Source: Mesorhizobium sp. WSM4311 (GTDB lineage Bacteria; Pseudomonadota; Alphaproteobacteria; Rhizobiales; Rhizobiaceae). Taken from it: a DNA stretch of 64,000 nucleotides. Made by a program: the position numbers and the translations under genes. The notes beneath the pieces are model-generated. The model was not told the origin of the DNA. It did no database searches and worked only from the letters and a program-made list of their open reading frames with translations. Below are positions 25,064-33,675 of this stretch, piece after piece (positions within the stretch are counted from its first letter, which is position 1; each line of letters begins with the position of its first letter). Location of the stretch: contig NZ_NSFV01000004.1 of the NCBI RefSeq assembly GCF_002295115.1, forward strand, positions 124,001 to 188,000. Direction: 5' to 3'.

Positions 25064-28000
25064 TGAAGGGCTTCAATCTCTCCGACTGGGCGCTAAGCCA
25101 CCGCTCCATGGTCTGGTATTTCATGCTGGTCTTCGTGGTGGCCGGCATCTTCTCCTACCTCAATCTCGGCCGTGAGGAAGACCCTAACTTCACCATCAAG
25201 ACGATGATCATCCAGGCCAACTGGCCGGGCGCCTCCGTCAAGGAGACCTTGCAGCAAGTCACCGACCGCATCGAGAAGAAGCTCGAGGAACTCGACAGCC
25301 TCGACTACACCAAATCCGTCACCACCGCCGGCCAGACCGTCATCTTCGTCAACCTGAAGGACACCACCAAGGCGCGCGATGTCGTGCCGAACTGGATTCA
25401 GGTGCGCAACATGGTCAACGACATCAAGGCACAGCTTCCGCAAGGCGTGCAGGGACCGTTCTTCAATGACCGCTTCGGCGATGTCTACGGCAACATCTAC
25501 GCCTTCACATCGGACGGGCTGACGCCGCGCCAATTGCGCGACTATGTCGAGGATGTCCGCGCCAAGGTCCTGACCGTGCCCAATGCCGGCAAGGTCGATC
25601 TCGTCGGCGCGCAGGACGAAGCCATCTATCTCGAGTTCTCGACCCGCCAGATCGCCGCCCTCGGCCTCAACCAGCAGGCGATCGTGGCAAGCCTGCAGGC
25701 GCAGAACGCGATCACGCCGTCCGGCGTCATCCAGTCTGGACCGGAGCGCATCAGCGTGCGCGTCGGCGGCCAGTTCACCTCCGAGGACAGCCTTCGCGCC
25801 ATCAACCTGCGCGTCAACGACCGCTTCTTCCGGCTGAGCGACGTGGCGACGATCACGCGCGGCTATGCCGATCCGCCAACGGCGCTGTTCCGCTTCAACG
25901 GCCAGGATGCCATCGGGCTCGCCATCGGCATGAAGCCCAACGCCAATCTGCTGCAGTTCGGGGAGGCGCTGCATGAGGAGATGAACAAGGTGCTGGCCGA
26001 CCTGCCGGTCGGTGTCGGCGTGCATCTGGTTGCCGACCAGCCGGTCATCGTCGAGGAGGCCGTCTCGGGCTTCACCCGCGCTTTGTTCGAGGCGGTGGCC
26101 ATCGTGCTCGCAGTATCGTTCATCAGCCTCGGCATGCGGGCCGGCTTCGTCGTGGCGCTGTCGATCCCGCTGGTGCTGGCCATCACCTTCACGGTCATGG
26201 CCTATCTCGGCATTTCGCTGCAGCGCATTTCGCTCGGCGCGCTGATCATCGCGCTCGGCCTTTTGGTCGACGACGCGATGATCGCCGTCGAGATGATGGT
26301 GGCGCGGCTGGAGGTCGGCGACAATCTGCGCAAGGCGGCCACCTATGTCTACACCTCGACCGCCTTCCCGATGCTGACCGGCACGCTGGTGACGGTCGCC
26401 GGCTTCATCCCGATTGGGCTCAATTCGAGTGCCGCCGGCGAATACACTTTCACCCTGTTCGTCGTCATCGCCGTGTCGCTTTTGGTGTCATGGATCGTGG
26501 CGGTGCTGTTCGCGCCGCTGCTCGGCGTCACCATCCTGCCGGCGACGATGAAGACGAAACACCATGACCAGCCGGGACGCTTCACTTCGCTGTTCCGGCG
26601 CGTCCTTGTCGGCTCGGTGCGCCACCACTGGCTGACCATCATCGCCACGGTGCTGTTGTTTGCCGCCTCGATCGCCGGCTTCGGTCTCGTCCAGCAGCAG
26701 TTCTTCCCGCCCTCCGACCGGCCCGAGCTGATCGTCGACTGGAACCTGCCGCAGAATTCCTCGATCGCCGAGACGCGCGACCAGATGGAGCGCTTCGAGC
26801 AGCGGGCGCTGGTCGGCAATCCCGATATCGACCATTTCTCGTCCTATATCGGCGAGGGCGCGGTGCGCTTCGTGCTGGCCTATGACGTGCAGCCGGCCAA
26901 CCCCTATTTCGGCCAGACCGTGATCGTCACCAAGAGCATCGAGGCGCGCAACCGGGTCAAGCCGGCGCTGGAAAAGCTGCTGCGCGAGGAGTTCGTCGGC
27001 ACCGACGCCTTCGTCAAATTGCTCGAACTCGGGCCGCCGGTCGGCCGTCCGGTGCAGTACCGCGTCGGTGGTCCCGACATACAGACGGTGCGCGAGCTGG
27101 CGCAACAATTCGCCGGCGTGATCTCGGCCAATCCGAAGCTGGCAGCACCCACCTTCGACTGGAACGAGCCGCAACGCGTGCTGAGGGTCGACGTGCTGCA
27201 GGACAAGGCCCGCCAGCTCGGCATCACCTCTTCCGACATCGCCAGCGCGCTGAACAGCACGGTCGGCGGCGCCACCATCACGCAGGTGCGCGACGCCACC
27301 TATCTGATCAATGTCGTGGCGCGCTCACGCGATGCCGAACGCGGCTCGATCGGGACGCTGCAGAACATGCAGTTGCCGACCAGCACCGGCGAGGCGATCC
27401 CGCTCGCGGCGGTGGCCAACTTCCGCTACGAGCTGGAGCAGCCGACAGTATGGCGACGCGACCGCATTCCGACGATCACCGTGCGCGCCGGACTGGTCGG
27501 CGACGTGCTGCCGGCCACCGTGGTCAACGAGCTGAAGCCATCGGTCGATGCCTTCATCGCCAAGCTGCCGCCGGGCTATTCTGTCGAGACCGCCGGCTCG
27601 GTCGAGGAAAGCGCCAAGAGCCAGGGTCCGATCGCGGCCGTGGTGCCGCTGATGCTCTTCGTCATGGCCACGATCCTGATGATCCAGTTGCAGAGCTTCC
27701 AGCGCCTGTTCCTGGTGGTGGCGGTGGCGCCGCTCGGGCTGATCGGCGTGGTCGCGGCCCTGGTGCCGAGCGGCGCGCCGCTCGGCTTCGTCGCCATCCT
27801 CGGCGTGCTGGCGCTGATCGGCATCCTGATACGCAACTCGGTCATCCTGATCGTGCAGATCGAGGACCTCGTCGCCGAGGGCAAGGACCGCTGGGCGGCC
27901 GTCATCGAGGCGACCGAACACCGCATGCGGCCGATCGCGCTGACGGCGGCCGCCGCCAGCCTGGCGCTCATCCCGATCGCACGCGAAGTGTTCTGGGGCC

Positions 28001-28158
28001 CGATGGCCTACGCCATGATGGGCGGCATCATCGCGGGCACAGCGATCACGCTGCTGTTCCTGCCGGCGCTTTATGTGACGTGGTTCAGGATCAAGGAGCC
28101 GAAGCAATCGAGCCAGGCTGGACACAGCGAAGTCTTGCCTGAGGGCGGAGCAGCCTGA
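25063..28158 (+). CDS. RND-family efflux transporter permease
   Basis: 1031-residue inner-membrane proton-driven pump. Twelve membrane helices are expected: TM1 near residues 12-32 (SMVWYFMLVFVVAGIFSYL), clusters at about 335-550 and 855-1015, with two large periplasmic loops. The proton relay Asp pair is seen in LGLLVDDAMIAVEMM (TM4). The N-terminal signature GREEDPNFTIKTMIIQANWPGAS is typical of the AcrB-like branch with two lipoprotein adaptors. There is no outer-membrane TolC-type gene next to it, so an external channel must be recruited. Substrates cannot be predicted. Ends 39 bp from the convergent peptide ABC operon. Confidence 0.95.
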   Translation: MKGFNLSDWALSHRSMVWYFMLVFVVAGIFSYLNLGREEDPNFTIKTMIIQANWPGASVKETLQQVTDRIEKKLEELDSLDYTKSVTTAGQTVIFVNLKDTTKARDVVPNWIQVRNMVNDIKAQLPQGVQGPFFNDRFGDVYGNIYAFTSDGLTPRQLRDYVEDVRAKVLTVPNAGKVDLVGAQDEAIYLEFSTRQIAALGLNQQAIVASLQAQNAITPSGVIQSGPERISVRVGGQFTSEDSLRAINLRVNDRFFRLSDVATITRGYADPPTALFRFNGQDAIGLAIGMKPNANLLQFGEALHEEMNKVLADLPVGVGVHLVADQPVIVEEAVSGFTRALFEAVAIVLAVSFISLGMRAGFVVALSIPLVLAITFTVMAYLGISLQRISLGALIIALGLLVDDAMIAVEMMVARLEVGDNLRKAATYVYTSTAFPMLTGTLVTVAGFIPIGLNSSAAGEYTFTLFVVIAVSLLVSWIVAVLFAPLLGVTILPATMKTKHHDQPGRFTSLFRRVLVGSVRHHWLTIIATVLLFAASIAGFGLVQQQFFPPSDRPELIVDWNLPQNSSIAETRDQMERFEQRALVGNPDIDHFSSYIGEGAVRFVLAYDVQPANPYFGQTVIVTKSIEARNRVKPALEKLLREEFVGTDAFVKLLELGPPVGRPVQYRVGGPDIQTVRELAQQFAGVISANPKLAAPTFDWNEPQRVLRVDVLQDKARQLGITSSDIASALNSTVGGATITQVRDATYLINVVARSRDAERGSIGTLQNMQLPTSTGEAIPLAAVANFRYELEQPTVWRRDRIPTITVRAGLVGDVLPATVVNELKPSVDAFIAKLPPGYSVETAGSVEESAKSQGPIAAVVPLMLFVMATILMIQLQSFQRLFLVVAVAPLGLIGVVAALVPSGAPLGFVAILGVLALIGILIRNSVILIVQIEDLVAEGKDRWAAVIEATEHRMRPIALTAAAASLALIPIAREVFWGPMAYAMMGGIIAGTAITLLFLPALYVTWFRIKEPKQSSQAGHSEVLPEGGAA

Positions 28159-28197
28159 CGCTCGCGTGGCGCCAAGAAGTCGATTTATCAAATTTGG

Positions 28198-28944
28198 CTA
28201 CGCCCTCACGAAGCCATCGCTCGCTCTCAGCAGATTGCGTGTATAATCCTCGGTCACGCGGTGCGCGACGAGTTGGGCTGCCGTGAGGTTCTCGACCGCC
28301 TCGCCGCTTTGCATCACCATCAACCGCTCGCACATATGGGTGATGATGGCGAGGTCGTGGCTGACCATCAGGAAGGTCAGCTTGCGCCGTCGGCGGACCT
28401 CTTCCAGCAGGTTGAGCACTTCGGCCTGCACCGAGGCATCCAGCGCCGAGGTCGGCTCGTCGAGCAGCAGGATTGCCGGCTCGAGGATCAGCGCGCGTGC
28501 GATCGCCACACGCTGGCGCTGGCCACCCGACAATTGATGTGCGTAGCGGAAGCGGAAACCGTTGCCGAGACCGACTTCATCGAGCGCGCGTTCTATGCGC
28601 TTTTCGCCATCGGCAAAACCATGGATGGCAAGCGGCTCCTGCAGCAGCCGGTCGACGGTCTGGCGCGGGTGCAGCGAGCCATAAGGATCCTGGAAGACCA
28701 TCTGCACTTCGCGATAAAAGGCCTTGTCGCGGCGCGCGCCGAGCGTCTTGCCGTTGACGGTGATGCTGCCCGAGGCGACCGGCGCAAGGCCGGCGATCGC
28801 CCTGAGCAGCGTCGATTTGCCGGAACCGCTCTCACCGACCAGGCCGAAGGATTCGCCTGACCTGACTTCGAGGCTGACGCCTTTCAGCGCGCGAAACCGG
28901 TCGAAGATCACTTCCAGCCCGTCGACGGTGATCGCAGCTGTCAT
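28198..28944 (-). CDS. Peptide ABC transporter ATP-binding protein (DppF/OppF type)
   Basis: 248 residues. Walker [10 protein letters not shown] (near 38), Q-loop VFQDPYGSLHPRQ, signature [14 protein letters not shown], Walker [14 protein letters not shown]-loop VSHDLAII. It is shorter than typical DppF (about 330) because the C-terminal oligopeptide/dipeptide tail is reduced to a few residues after TEDYTRNLLRA. ATG at 28944 overlaps the stop of the preceding ATPase gene (ATGA). It is the last gene of the five-gene operon; substrate class follows from the operon. Confidence 0.92.
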   Translation of the reverse strand: MTAAITVDGLEVIFDRFRALKGVSLEVRSGESFGLVGESGSGKSTLLRAIAGLAPVASGSITVNGKTLGARRDKAFYREVQMVFQDPYGSLHPRQTVDRLLQEPLAIHGFADGEKRIERALDEVGLGNGFRFRYAHQLSGGQRQRVAIARALILEPAILLLDEPTSALDASVQAEVLNLLEEVRRRRKLTFLMVSHDLAIITHMCERLMVMQSGEAVENLTAAQLVAHRVTEDYTRNLLRASDGFVRA

Positions 28945-29777
28945 GCCGCCCACTCCGGCTTGCGGTCGAGCACAGGCAGGGGGTGACGCTCGAAGCCGAT
29001 CCTGGGCATGCAGTTGAGCAGGCCGCGCGTGTATGGATGCTGGGCCTGGCCGAGTTCGGAGGCCTTGAGCTGCTCGACCACCTTGCCGGCATACATGACG
29101 ATGACGCGATCGCAGAAGGACGAGACCAGGCGCAGATCATGCGAAATGAAGATCAGGCCCATGCCGCGATCGCTGACCAATTTATCGAGGATGCCGAGCA
29201 CGTCGAGTTGCACGGTGACGTCGAGCGCCGAGGTCGGCTCGTCGGCGATCATCATTTCCGGTCCGGCGATCAGCATCATGGCGATCATGGCGCGCTGGCC
29301 CATGCCGCCGGAGACTTCATGCGGGTGCAGGTCGAAGACCCGCTTGGGATCGCGGATCTGGACCGCCTCCAGCATGGCCAGCGCACGCTCGCGCGCCTCG
29401 GCCTTGGAGACCTTTTCATGCGTGCGCAGGGTTTCGACGATCTGCCGGCCGATGCTCATCACCGGGTCGAGCGAATATTTCGGATCCTGCAGGATCATGG
29501 CGATGCGGTTGCCCCGCAATGCCCGGCGCTGACGCGGCGAGATGCCGAGCAGGTCAATGCCGTCGAAGGCCAATTTTTTGGCCGATATCCTGGCCTGCGG
29601 CGGCGTCAGGCCCATGATGGCGCGGCCGGTCTGCGATTTTCCCGAGCCGCTTTCGCCGACGATGCCGAGCCGCTCGCGGCCTAGCGTGAAGGACACGCCG
29701 CGCACCGCCCGGACCAGGCCGGTGCGCGTCGGAAAATCGACCCTAAGATCGTCGACGTCGAGCAGGGTGTCGCTCAT
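28941..29777 (-). CDS. Peptide ABC transporter ATP-binding protein (DppD/OppD type)
   Basis: 278 residues. Walker [12 protein letters not shown]-loop ILQDPKYSLDPVM, signature VSGGMGQRAMIAM (a G-M-G variant of the LSGGQ motif), Walker [14 protein letters not shown]-loop ISHDLRLV, and the C-terminal oligopeptide-transporter tail AQHPYTRGLLNCMPRI. ATG at 29777 overlaps the permease stop (ATGA). It forms the heterodimeric motor with the next ATPase. Confidence 0.93.
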   Translation of the reverse strand: MSDTLLDVDDLRVDFPTRTGLVRAVRGVSFTLGRERLGIVGESGSGKSQTGRAIMGLTPPQARISAKKLAFDGIDLLGISPRQRRALRGNRIAMILQDPKYSLDPVMSIGRQIVETLRTHEKVSKAEARERALAMLEAVQIRDPKRVFDLHPHEVSGGMGQRAMIAMMLIAGPEMMIADEPTSALDVTVQLDVLGILDKLVSDRGMGLIFISHDLRLVSSFCDRVIVMYAGKVVEQLKASELGQAQHPYTRGLLNCMPRIGFERHPLPVLDRKPEWAA

Positions 29778-30694
29778 TGGTCACCGCTCCGCGGATCGAG
29801 GGCATCGCGCAAGCCGTCGCCAAGCAGGTTGAAGCCGAGGCTGACGATGAGGATGGCGAAGCCGGGCGCGCCGGCCACCCACCACTGGTCGAGAATGAAG
29901 CGGCGGCCCGACGCGATCATGGTGCCCCATTCGGGCAGCGGCGGCTGCGCGCCGAGGCCGAGGAAACCCAGGCCGGCGGCGATCAGAATGATGCCGGCCA
30001 TGTCGAGCGTCACCCGGATGATCAGCGAGGAGATGCAGAGCGGCATGATGTGGCGCAGCACGATGCGGAAGGGCGAGGCACCCATCAGTTGTACTGCCTT
30101 GATGTAATCGGAATTGCGCACCGTCAGCGTTTCCGCGCGCGCAATTCGCGCATAGGGCGGCCAGGAGGTGATGGCTATCGCCAGCACCGCGTTCTCGATG
30201 CCGGGGCCGAGCGCGGCGACGAGGGCCAGCGCCAGGACCAGCTTGGGGAAGGCGAGGAAGACATCGGTGATGCGCATCAAGATGGCATCGGTCCAGCCGC
30301 CGGCATAACCGGCGACGGTTCCGACCAGCAGGCCGATGGGTGCGGCGATGATGGCGACCAGGATGACGACGTAGAGCGTCCAGCGCGAGCCGTAGAGGAT
30401 GCGCGAAAGGATATCGCGGCCGAGGTCGTCCGTGCCGAACCAGTGCCCGGAACTCGGCGCCAGCAGCCGCGCGTTCTTCAGGTCGCCGAAGGTCGGCGAA
30501 TAGGGTGCCAGCACGCCGGCGAGGGCCGCGATGACCAGCAGGGCGATGATGATCAGCAGCCCGACAAAAGCCAGCCGGTTGGCGGAAAAACGCCGCCACG
30601 CGACATAGGCGCGGCCAAGCCTTGCCTGCATGCGGGAGGCCGGCCGCTCGCTGAGCAGCCAATCGCGACGGCTCTGGATCGCCTCGGCGCTCAT
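29774..30694 (-). CDS. Peptide ABC transporter permease (DppC/OppC type)
   Basis: 306 residues, inner membrane. N-terminal OppC_N segment (WRRFSANRLAFVGLLIIIALLVIAALAG) followed by the transporter core with about five helices and the EAA-like coupling loop RAETLTVRNSDYIKAVQLMGASPFRIVLRHIMP. The G-T-D-D-L-G-R-D-I-L-S-R motif before the first core helix is diagnostic of this subfamily. The ATG at 30694 overlaps the DppB-type stop (ATGA). An open frame continues upstream into the DppB gene but is only an out-of-frame reading of it. Confidence 0.94.
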   Translation of the reverse strand: MSAEAIQSRRDWLLSERPASRMQARLGRAYVAWRRFSANRLAFVGLLIIIALLVIAALAGVLAPYSPTFGDLKNARLLAPSSGHWFGTDDLGRDILSRILYGSRWTLYVVILVAIIAAPIGLLVGTVAGYAGGWTDAILMRITDVFLAFPKLVLALALVAALGPGIENAVLAIAITSWPPYARIARAETLTVRNSDYIKAVQLMGASPFRIVLRHIMPLCISSLIIRVTLDMAGIILIAAGLGFLGLGAQPPLPEWGTMIASGRRFILDQWWVAGAPGFAILIVSLGFNLLGDGLRDALDPRSGDQ

Positions 30695-31752
30695 CCTGCC
30701 TTCGTCCTTGGATCGAGCACGCGGTACAGAAGATCGGACAGAAGATTGATGCCAATGAAGACCGAACCGATGGCGATGGTGCCGCCGAGCACGGCATTCA
30801 TATCGGCATTCTGCAGCGAATTGGTGATGTAGAGACCGATGCCGGGCCAGGAAAAAACGGTTTCGGTCAGCACCGAGCCTTCGAGCAGGTTGGCATAGGA
30901 GAGCGCGATCACCGTCACCATCGGCACGGCGGCGTTGCGCAGCGCGTGGGCCCAGATGATGCGCCGTTCCGACAAGCCCTTGGCACGCGCGGCGACGATG
31001 TATTCCTGCGCGAGTTCGTTGAGCATGAAGGAACGCGTCATGCGGCTGATATAGGCGAGCGAAAAATAGCCGAGCAGCGAGGCCGGCAGGACAATGTGGC
31101 GGTAGGCGTCCCAGAAGACATCCCATTGCCCCTGCATCGCCGAATCGAGAAGGTAGAAACCGGTGATCGGCGTGAAGGTGTATTCGTAGACGACATCGAG
31201 CCGCGCCGGGAAAGCCACCCATTGCAGCTTGGCGTAGAACAGCACCAGTGCCAGCAGGCCGAGCCAGAAGATCGGCACGGAATAGCCGATCAGGCCGATA
31301 ATGCGCACGATCTGGTCGATGATGCTGCCGCGCCTGACCGCCGCCAGCACGCCGAGCGGCACGCCGATGAACGAGCCGATCAGTGTTCCCAACGTCGCCA
31401 GTTCGATGGTTGCGGGAAAAGCACGACGGATGTCGGTCATGACCGGATTGGTGGTCAGCACCGAGGTGCCGAAATCACCGCTCAGGGCATTCTTCACATA
31501 GATGTAGAATTGTTCGATCAGCGGCAGGTCGAGGCCCATCTCGCGGCGCGTGCGCTCGACGACATTGGCCGGCGCCCGGTCGCCGAGCACCGCCAGCACC
31601 GGGTCGATCGGGATGACACGGCCGATGAAGAAGGTGACCGCGAGAAGACCAAGGTAGGTCGTCACCGCGATGACCAGGAAACGGCCGATCGCCGACGCAA
31701 TGGCGACGGCGCGGGCGCTGCCGCGCCCGCTCTCGTTTTCAACCGCGCTCAT
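30691..31752 (-). CDS. Peptide ABC transporter permease (DppB/OppB type)
   Basis: 353 residues with about six membrane helices. N-terminal helix FLVIAVTTYLGLLAVTFFIGRVIP, periplasmic segment with RTRREMGLDLPLIEQFYIYVKNALSGDFGTS, core helices, and the EAA loop [29 protein letters not shown] at 31752, 18 bp after the binding-protein stop. The partner permease overlaps by 4 bp. Confidence 0.95.
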   Translation of the reverse strand: MSAVENESGRGSARAVAIASAIGRFLVIAVTTYLGLLAVTFFIGRVIPIDPVLAVLGDRAPANVVERTRREMGLDLPLIEQFYIYVKNALSGDFGTSVLTTNPVMTDIRRAFPATIELATLGTLIGSFIGVPLGVLAAVRRGSIIDQIVRIIGLIGYSVPIFWLGLLALVLFYAKLQWVAFPARLDVVYEYTFTPITGFYLLDSAMQGQWDVFWDAYRHIVLPASLLGYFSLAYISRMTRSFMLNELAQEYIVAARAKGLSERRIIWAHALRNAAVPMVTVIALSYANLLEGSVLTETVFSWPGIGLYITNSLQNADMNAVLGGTIAIGSVFIGINLLSDLLYRVLDPRTKAG

Positions 31753-31770
31753 GCGGCGCGTCCGCGCGCG

Positions 31771-33414
31771 CTATTCTTTCGAGACCGGCCCGACGAAGTT
31801 GGTGTCGAAGCTCGGGCCGAGCGCGAAGCCCTTGAGGTTCTTGCGCAGCCCTGCCACTTCCAATTGCTGATGGATGATGACGAAGGGGCTGGTGTCGAGG
31901 ATCTTCTGCTGCAAATCCTTGTACATGTCGGCGCGCTTGCCCGTATCCTTCTCCAGCAGTGCCGCTTCGGTTTCCTTGGTCAGGTCCGGAATGTCCCAGG
32001 AATTGCGCCAGGCAAGCGTGTGCGACTTGCCGGCATCCGAATTGTCGGGGTTGGAGGCGAAGGTCTGGGCGTTGGAGTTCGGATCGAAATAATCCTGGCC
32101 CCAATTGCCGATATAGATGTCATGGTTGCGGGCGCGGTACTTGGTCAGCGTCTGCTTGCCGTCGCCGGGGATGATTTCCAGCTTGATGCCGGCCTGGCCG
32201 AGCGTCTGCTGGATCGATTCCGCCATGCCGGTCGTCGGCTGGCCGGTGCGCACGTCCATGGTGACGCTGAAGCCGTCGGCCAGGCCGGCCTTGGCCAGCA
32301 ATTCCTTGGCCTTGGCAACGTCGAGCTTGAAGGGATTGGTGTCGATGGCGCCGAGATCGCCCTTGGGCAAGAATGATTGGTGGATTTCGCCGATACCCTT
32401 GAGGATGGTCGAGCTCAACGCATCGTAGTCTACCAGATATTTGAAGGCCTGGCGGACCTCGGGCTCGGCGAGGTTCGGGTTCTTCTGGTTGAGGCTGATG
32501 TAGTAGACCGTGCCTTTCGGCGCGCTGGTGGTGGTGAGCTTGTCGTTCTTGGCGATGGCGTCGAGATCGTTCGGCTCGAGGTTGCGGGCGACGTCGATGT
32601 CGCCGGCTTCGAGCGCCAGGCGCTGGGCCGAGCTTTCCTTCATGTTGCGGTAGATGACGCGGGCGAGCTTGGCTTTTTCACCGTGATAGTTGTCGTTGCG
32701 CTCCATGACGACAGCTTCGTTGGCGCGCCATTCGCGCAGCTTGTAGGCGCCGGAGCCGGCATAACCGGTTTTCAGCCAGGCATTGCCGAAGTCGTTGTCC
32801 CATTTGTAGTCGGCGCTCGGCGTCACCGCGGCGACATGCTCCTTGACCAGCTTGGCATCAACGATCGAGGCGACGGTGGCCGACAGGCAGTTCAGCACGA
32901 AGCTCGGCGCATACGCCTTGTCGACGGTGAACTGGAATGTGGTGTCGTCGATTGCCTTGGCCTTTTCGGCGACGTTGTCGCCGCTTATGCCGAACTGGTC
33001 GATGATGAAGGCCGGGCTCTTGTCCAGCTTGACGGCGCGCTCGAACGAATAGGCGACGTCAGCCGCGGTGATCGGGTTGCCCGAGGCAAATTTGAGGCCC
33101 GGCTTGAGCTTGAAAGTATAGGTCAGGCCATCGTCGGAGACGGTCCAGCTCTCCGCGAGATCCGGCTTGACCTTGGAGGTGTCGCCGAGGTCGAGACGGA
33201 CCAGCAGGTCATAGGTGTTGCCGGTGACTTCGGCGGTCGACAGCTCGAACGCTTCGCCCGGATCCATGGAGATGATGTCGTCGATGGCGAATCCCTCGAC
33301 CAGCGTGTCGGCGGGCGTGACGGCGAAGGCAGGCGCTGCGCCAATGAGCAGCGCGGACACCGCCGCGCCCGCCAGCAAGGCACGCGAGCGAAGAGCAAAT
33401 TTTTCCATCATCAT
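31771..33414 (-). CDS. Periplasmic peptide/solute-binding protein (SBP family 5, DppA-like)
   Basis: 547 residues. Sec signal ALLAGAAVSALLIGAAPAFA (about 11-31). The family-5 bi-lobed fold is marked by IDDIISMDPGEAFELSTAEVTGNTYDLLVR, PDLAESWTVSDDGLTYTFKLKPGLKFASGNPITAADVAYSFERA and late EIIPGDGKQTLTKYRARNHDIYIGNWGQDYFDPN. Three tandem ATGs occur at 33414, 33411 and 33408; the first is used. It is first in the operon, behind a promoter/operator candidate at 33524-33569 and a 5'-UTR hairpin (CCTGAG/CTCAGG, about 33449-33467). Ligand is likely a short peptide but family 5 also binds nickel, opines and sugars. Confidence 0.93.
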   Translation of the reverse strand: MMMEKFALRSRALLAGAAVSALLIGAAPAFAVTPADTLVEGFAIDDIISMDPGEAFELSTAEVTGNTYDLLVRLDLGDTSKVKPDLAESWTVSDDGLTYTFKLKPGLKFASGNPITAADVAYSFERAVKLDKSPAFIIDQFGISGDNVAEKAKAIDDTTFQFTVDKAYAPSFVLNCLSATVASIVDAKLVKEHVAAVTPSADYKWDNDFGNAWLKTGYAGSGAYKLREWRANEAVVMERNDNYHGEKAKLARVIYRNMKESSAQRLALEAGDIDVARNLEPNDLDAIAKNDKLTTTSAPKGTVYYISLNQKNPNLAEPEVRQAFKYLVDYDALSSTILKGIGEIHQSFLPKGDLGAIDTNPFKLDVAKAKELLAKAGLADGFSVTMDVRTGQPTTGMAESIQQTLGQAGIKLEIIPGDGKQTLTKYRARNHDIYIGNWGQDYFDPNSNAQTFASNPDNSDAGKSHTLAWRNSWDIPDLTKETEAALLEKDTGKRADMYKDLQQKILDTSPFVIIHQQLEVAGLRKNLKGFALGPSFDTNFVGPVSKE

Positions 33415-33523
33415 CGTGATTGTTCCCTGTTTTGTTGGTTGTTGACCTGAGTTCCCGGCTCAGGGTTGCAGAATTCTTGTCGGGGCCGAACGACAGCCCT
33501 CAAGCCCCTTACCGTCGTGGTTT

Positions 33524-33569
33524 TTGTCCAATTGGTCAACAGCATATCCGGCCGCTTTGTGACGGGCAA
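33524..33569 (-). promoter_or_regulatory. Promoter with adjacent 16-bp operator-like palindrome upstream of the peptide ABC operon
   Basis: Minus strand TTGCCC (33564-33569), 17-bp spacer, TATGCT (33541-33546), followed immediately by TTGACCAATTGGACAA (33524-33539), a palindrome with one mismatched pair. A repressor bound there would cover the transcription start about 110 bp before the binding-protein gene. The palindrome style suits GntR- or LacI-family regulators; no regulator gene is adjacent. Confidence 0.45.
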
Positions 33570-33675
33570 CGAGCATTTGCAGAACGGCCCATTGGAGCAG
33601 AATGGCGGGCAGCGCGTCGACGCACGGGCCGGCCGATCGGGGCCGCCGGACGAGAAAATCTGCCAATTCTTCGAG

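Noticed and set aside
29774..31222. Apparent fusion of the DppC-type permease with an upstream domain
   Set aside because: The extra N-terminal part is an out-of-frame reading of the DppB-type gene. The real ATG at 30694 overlaps the DppB stop by ATGA.
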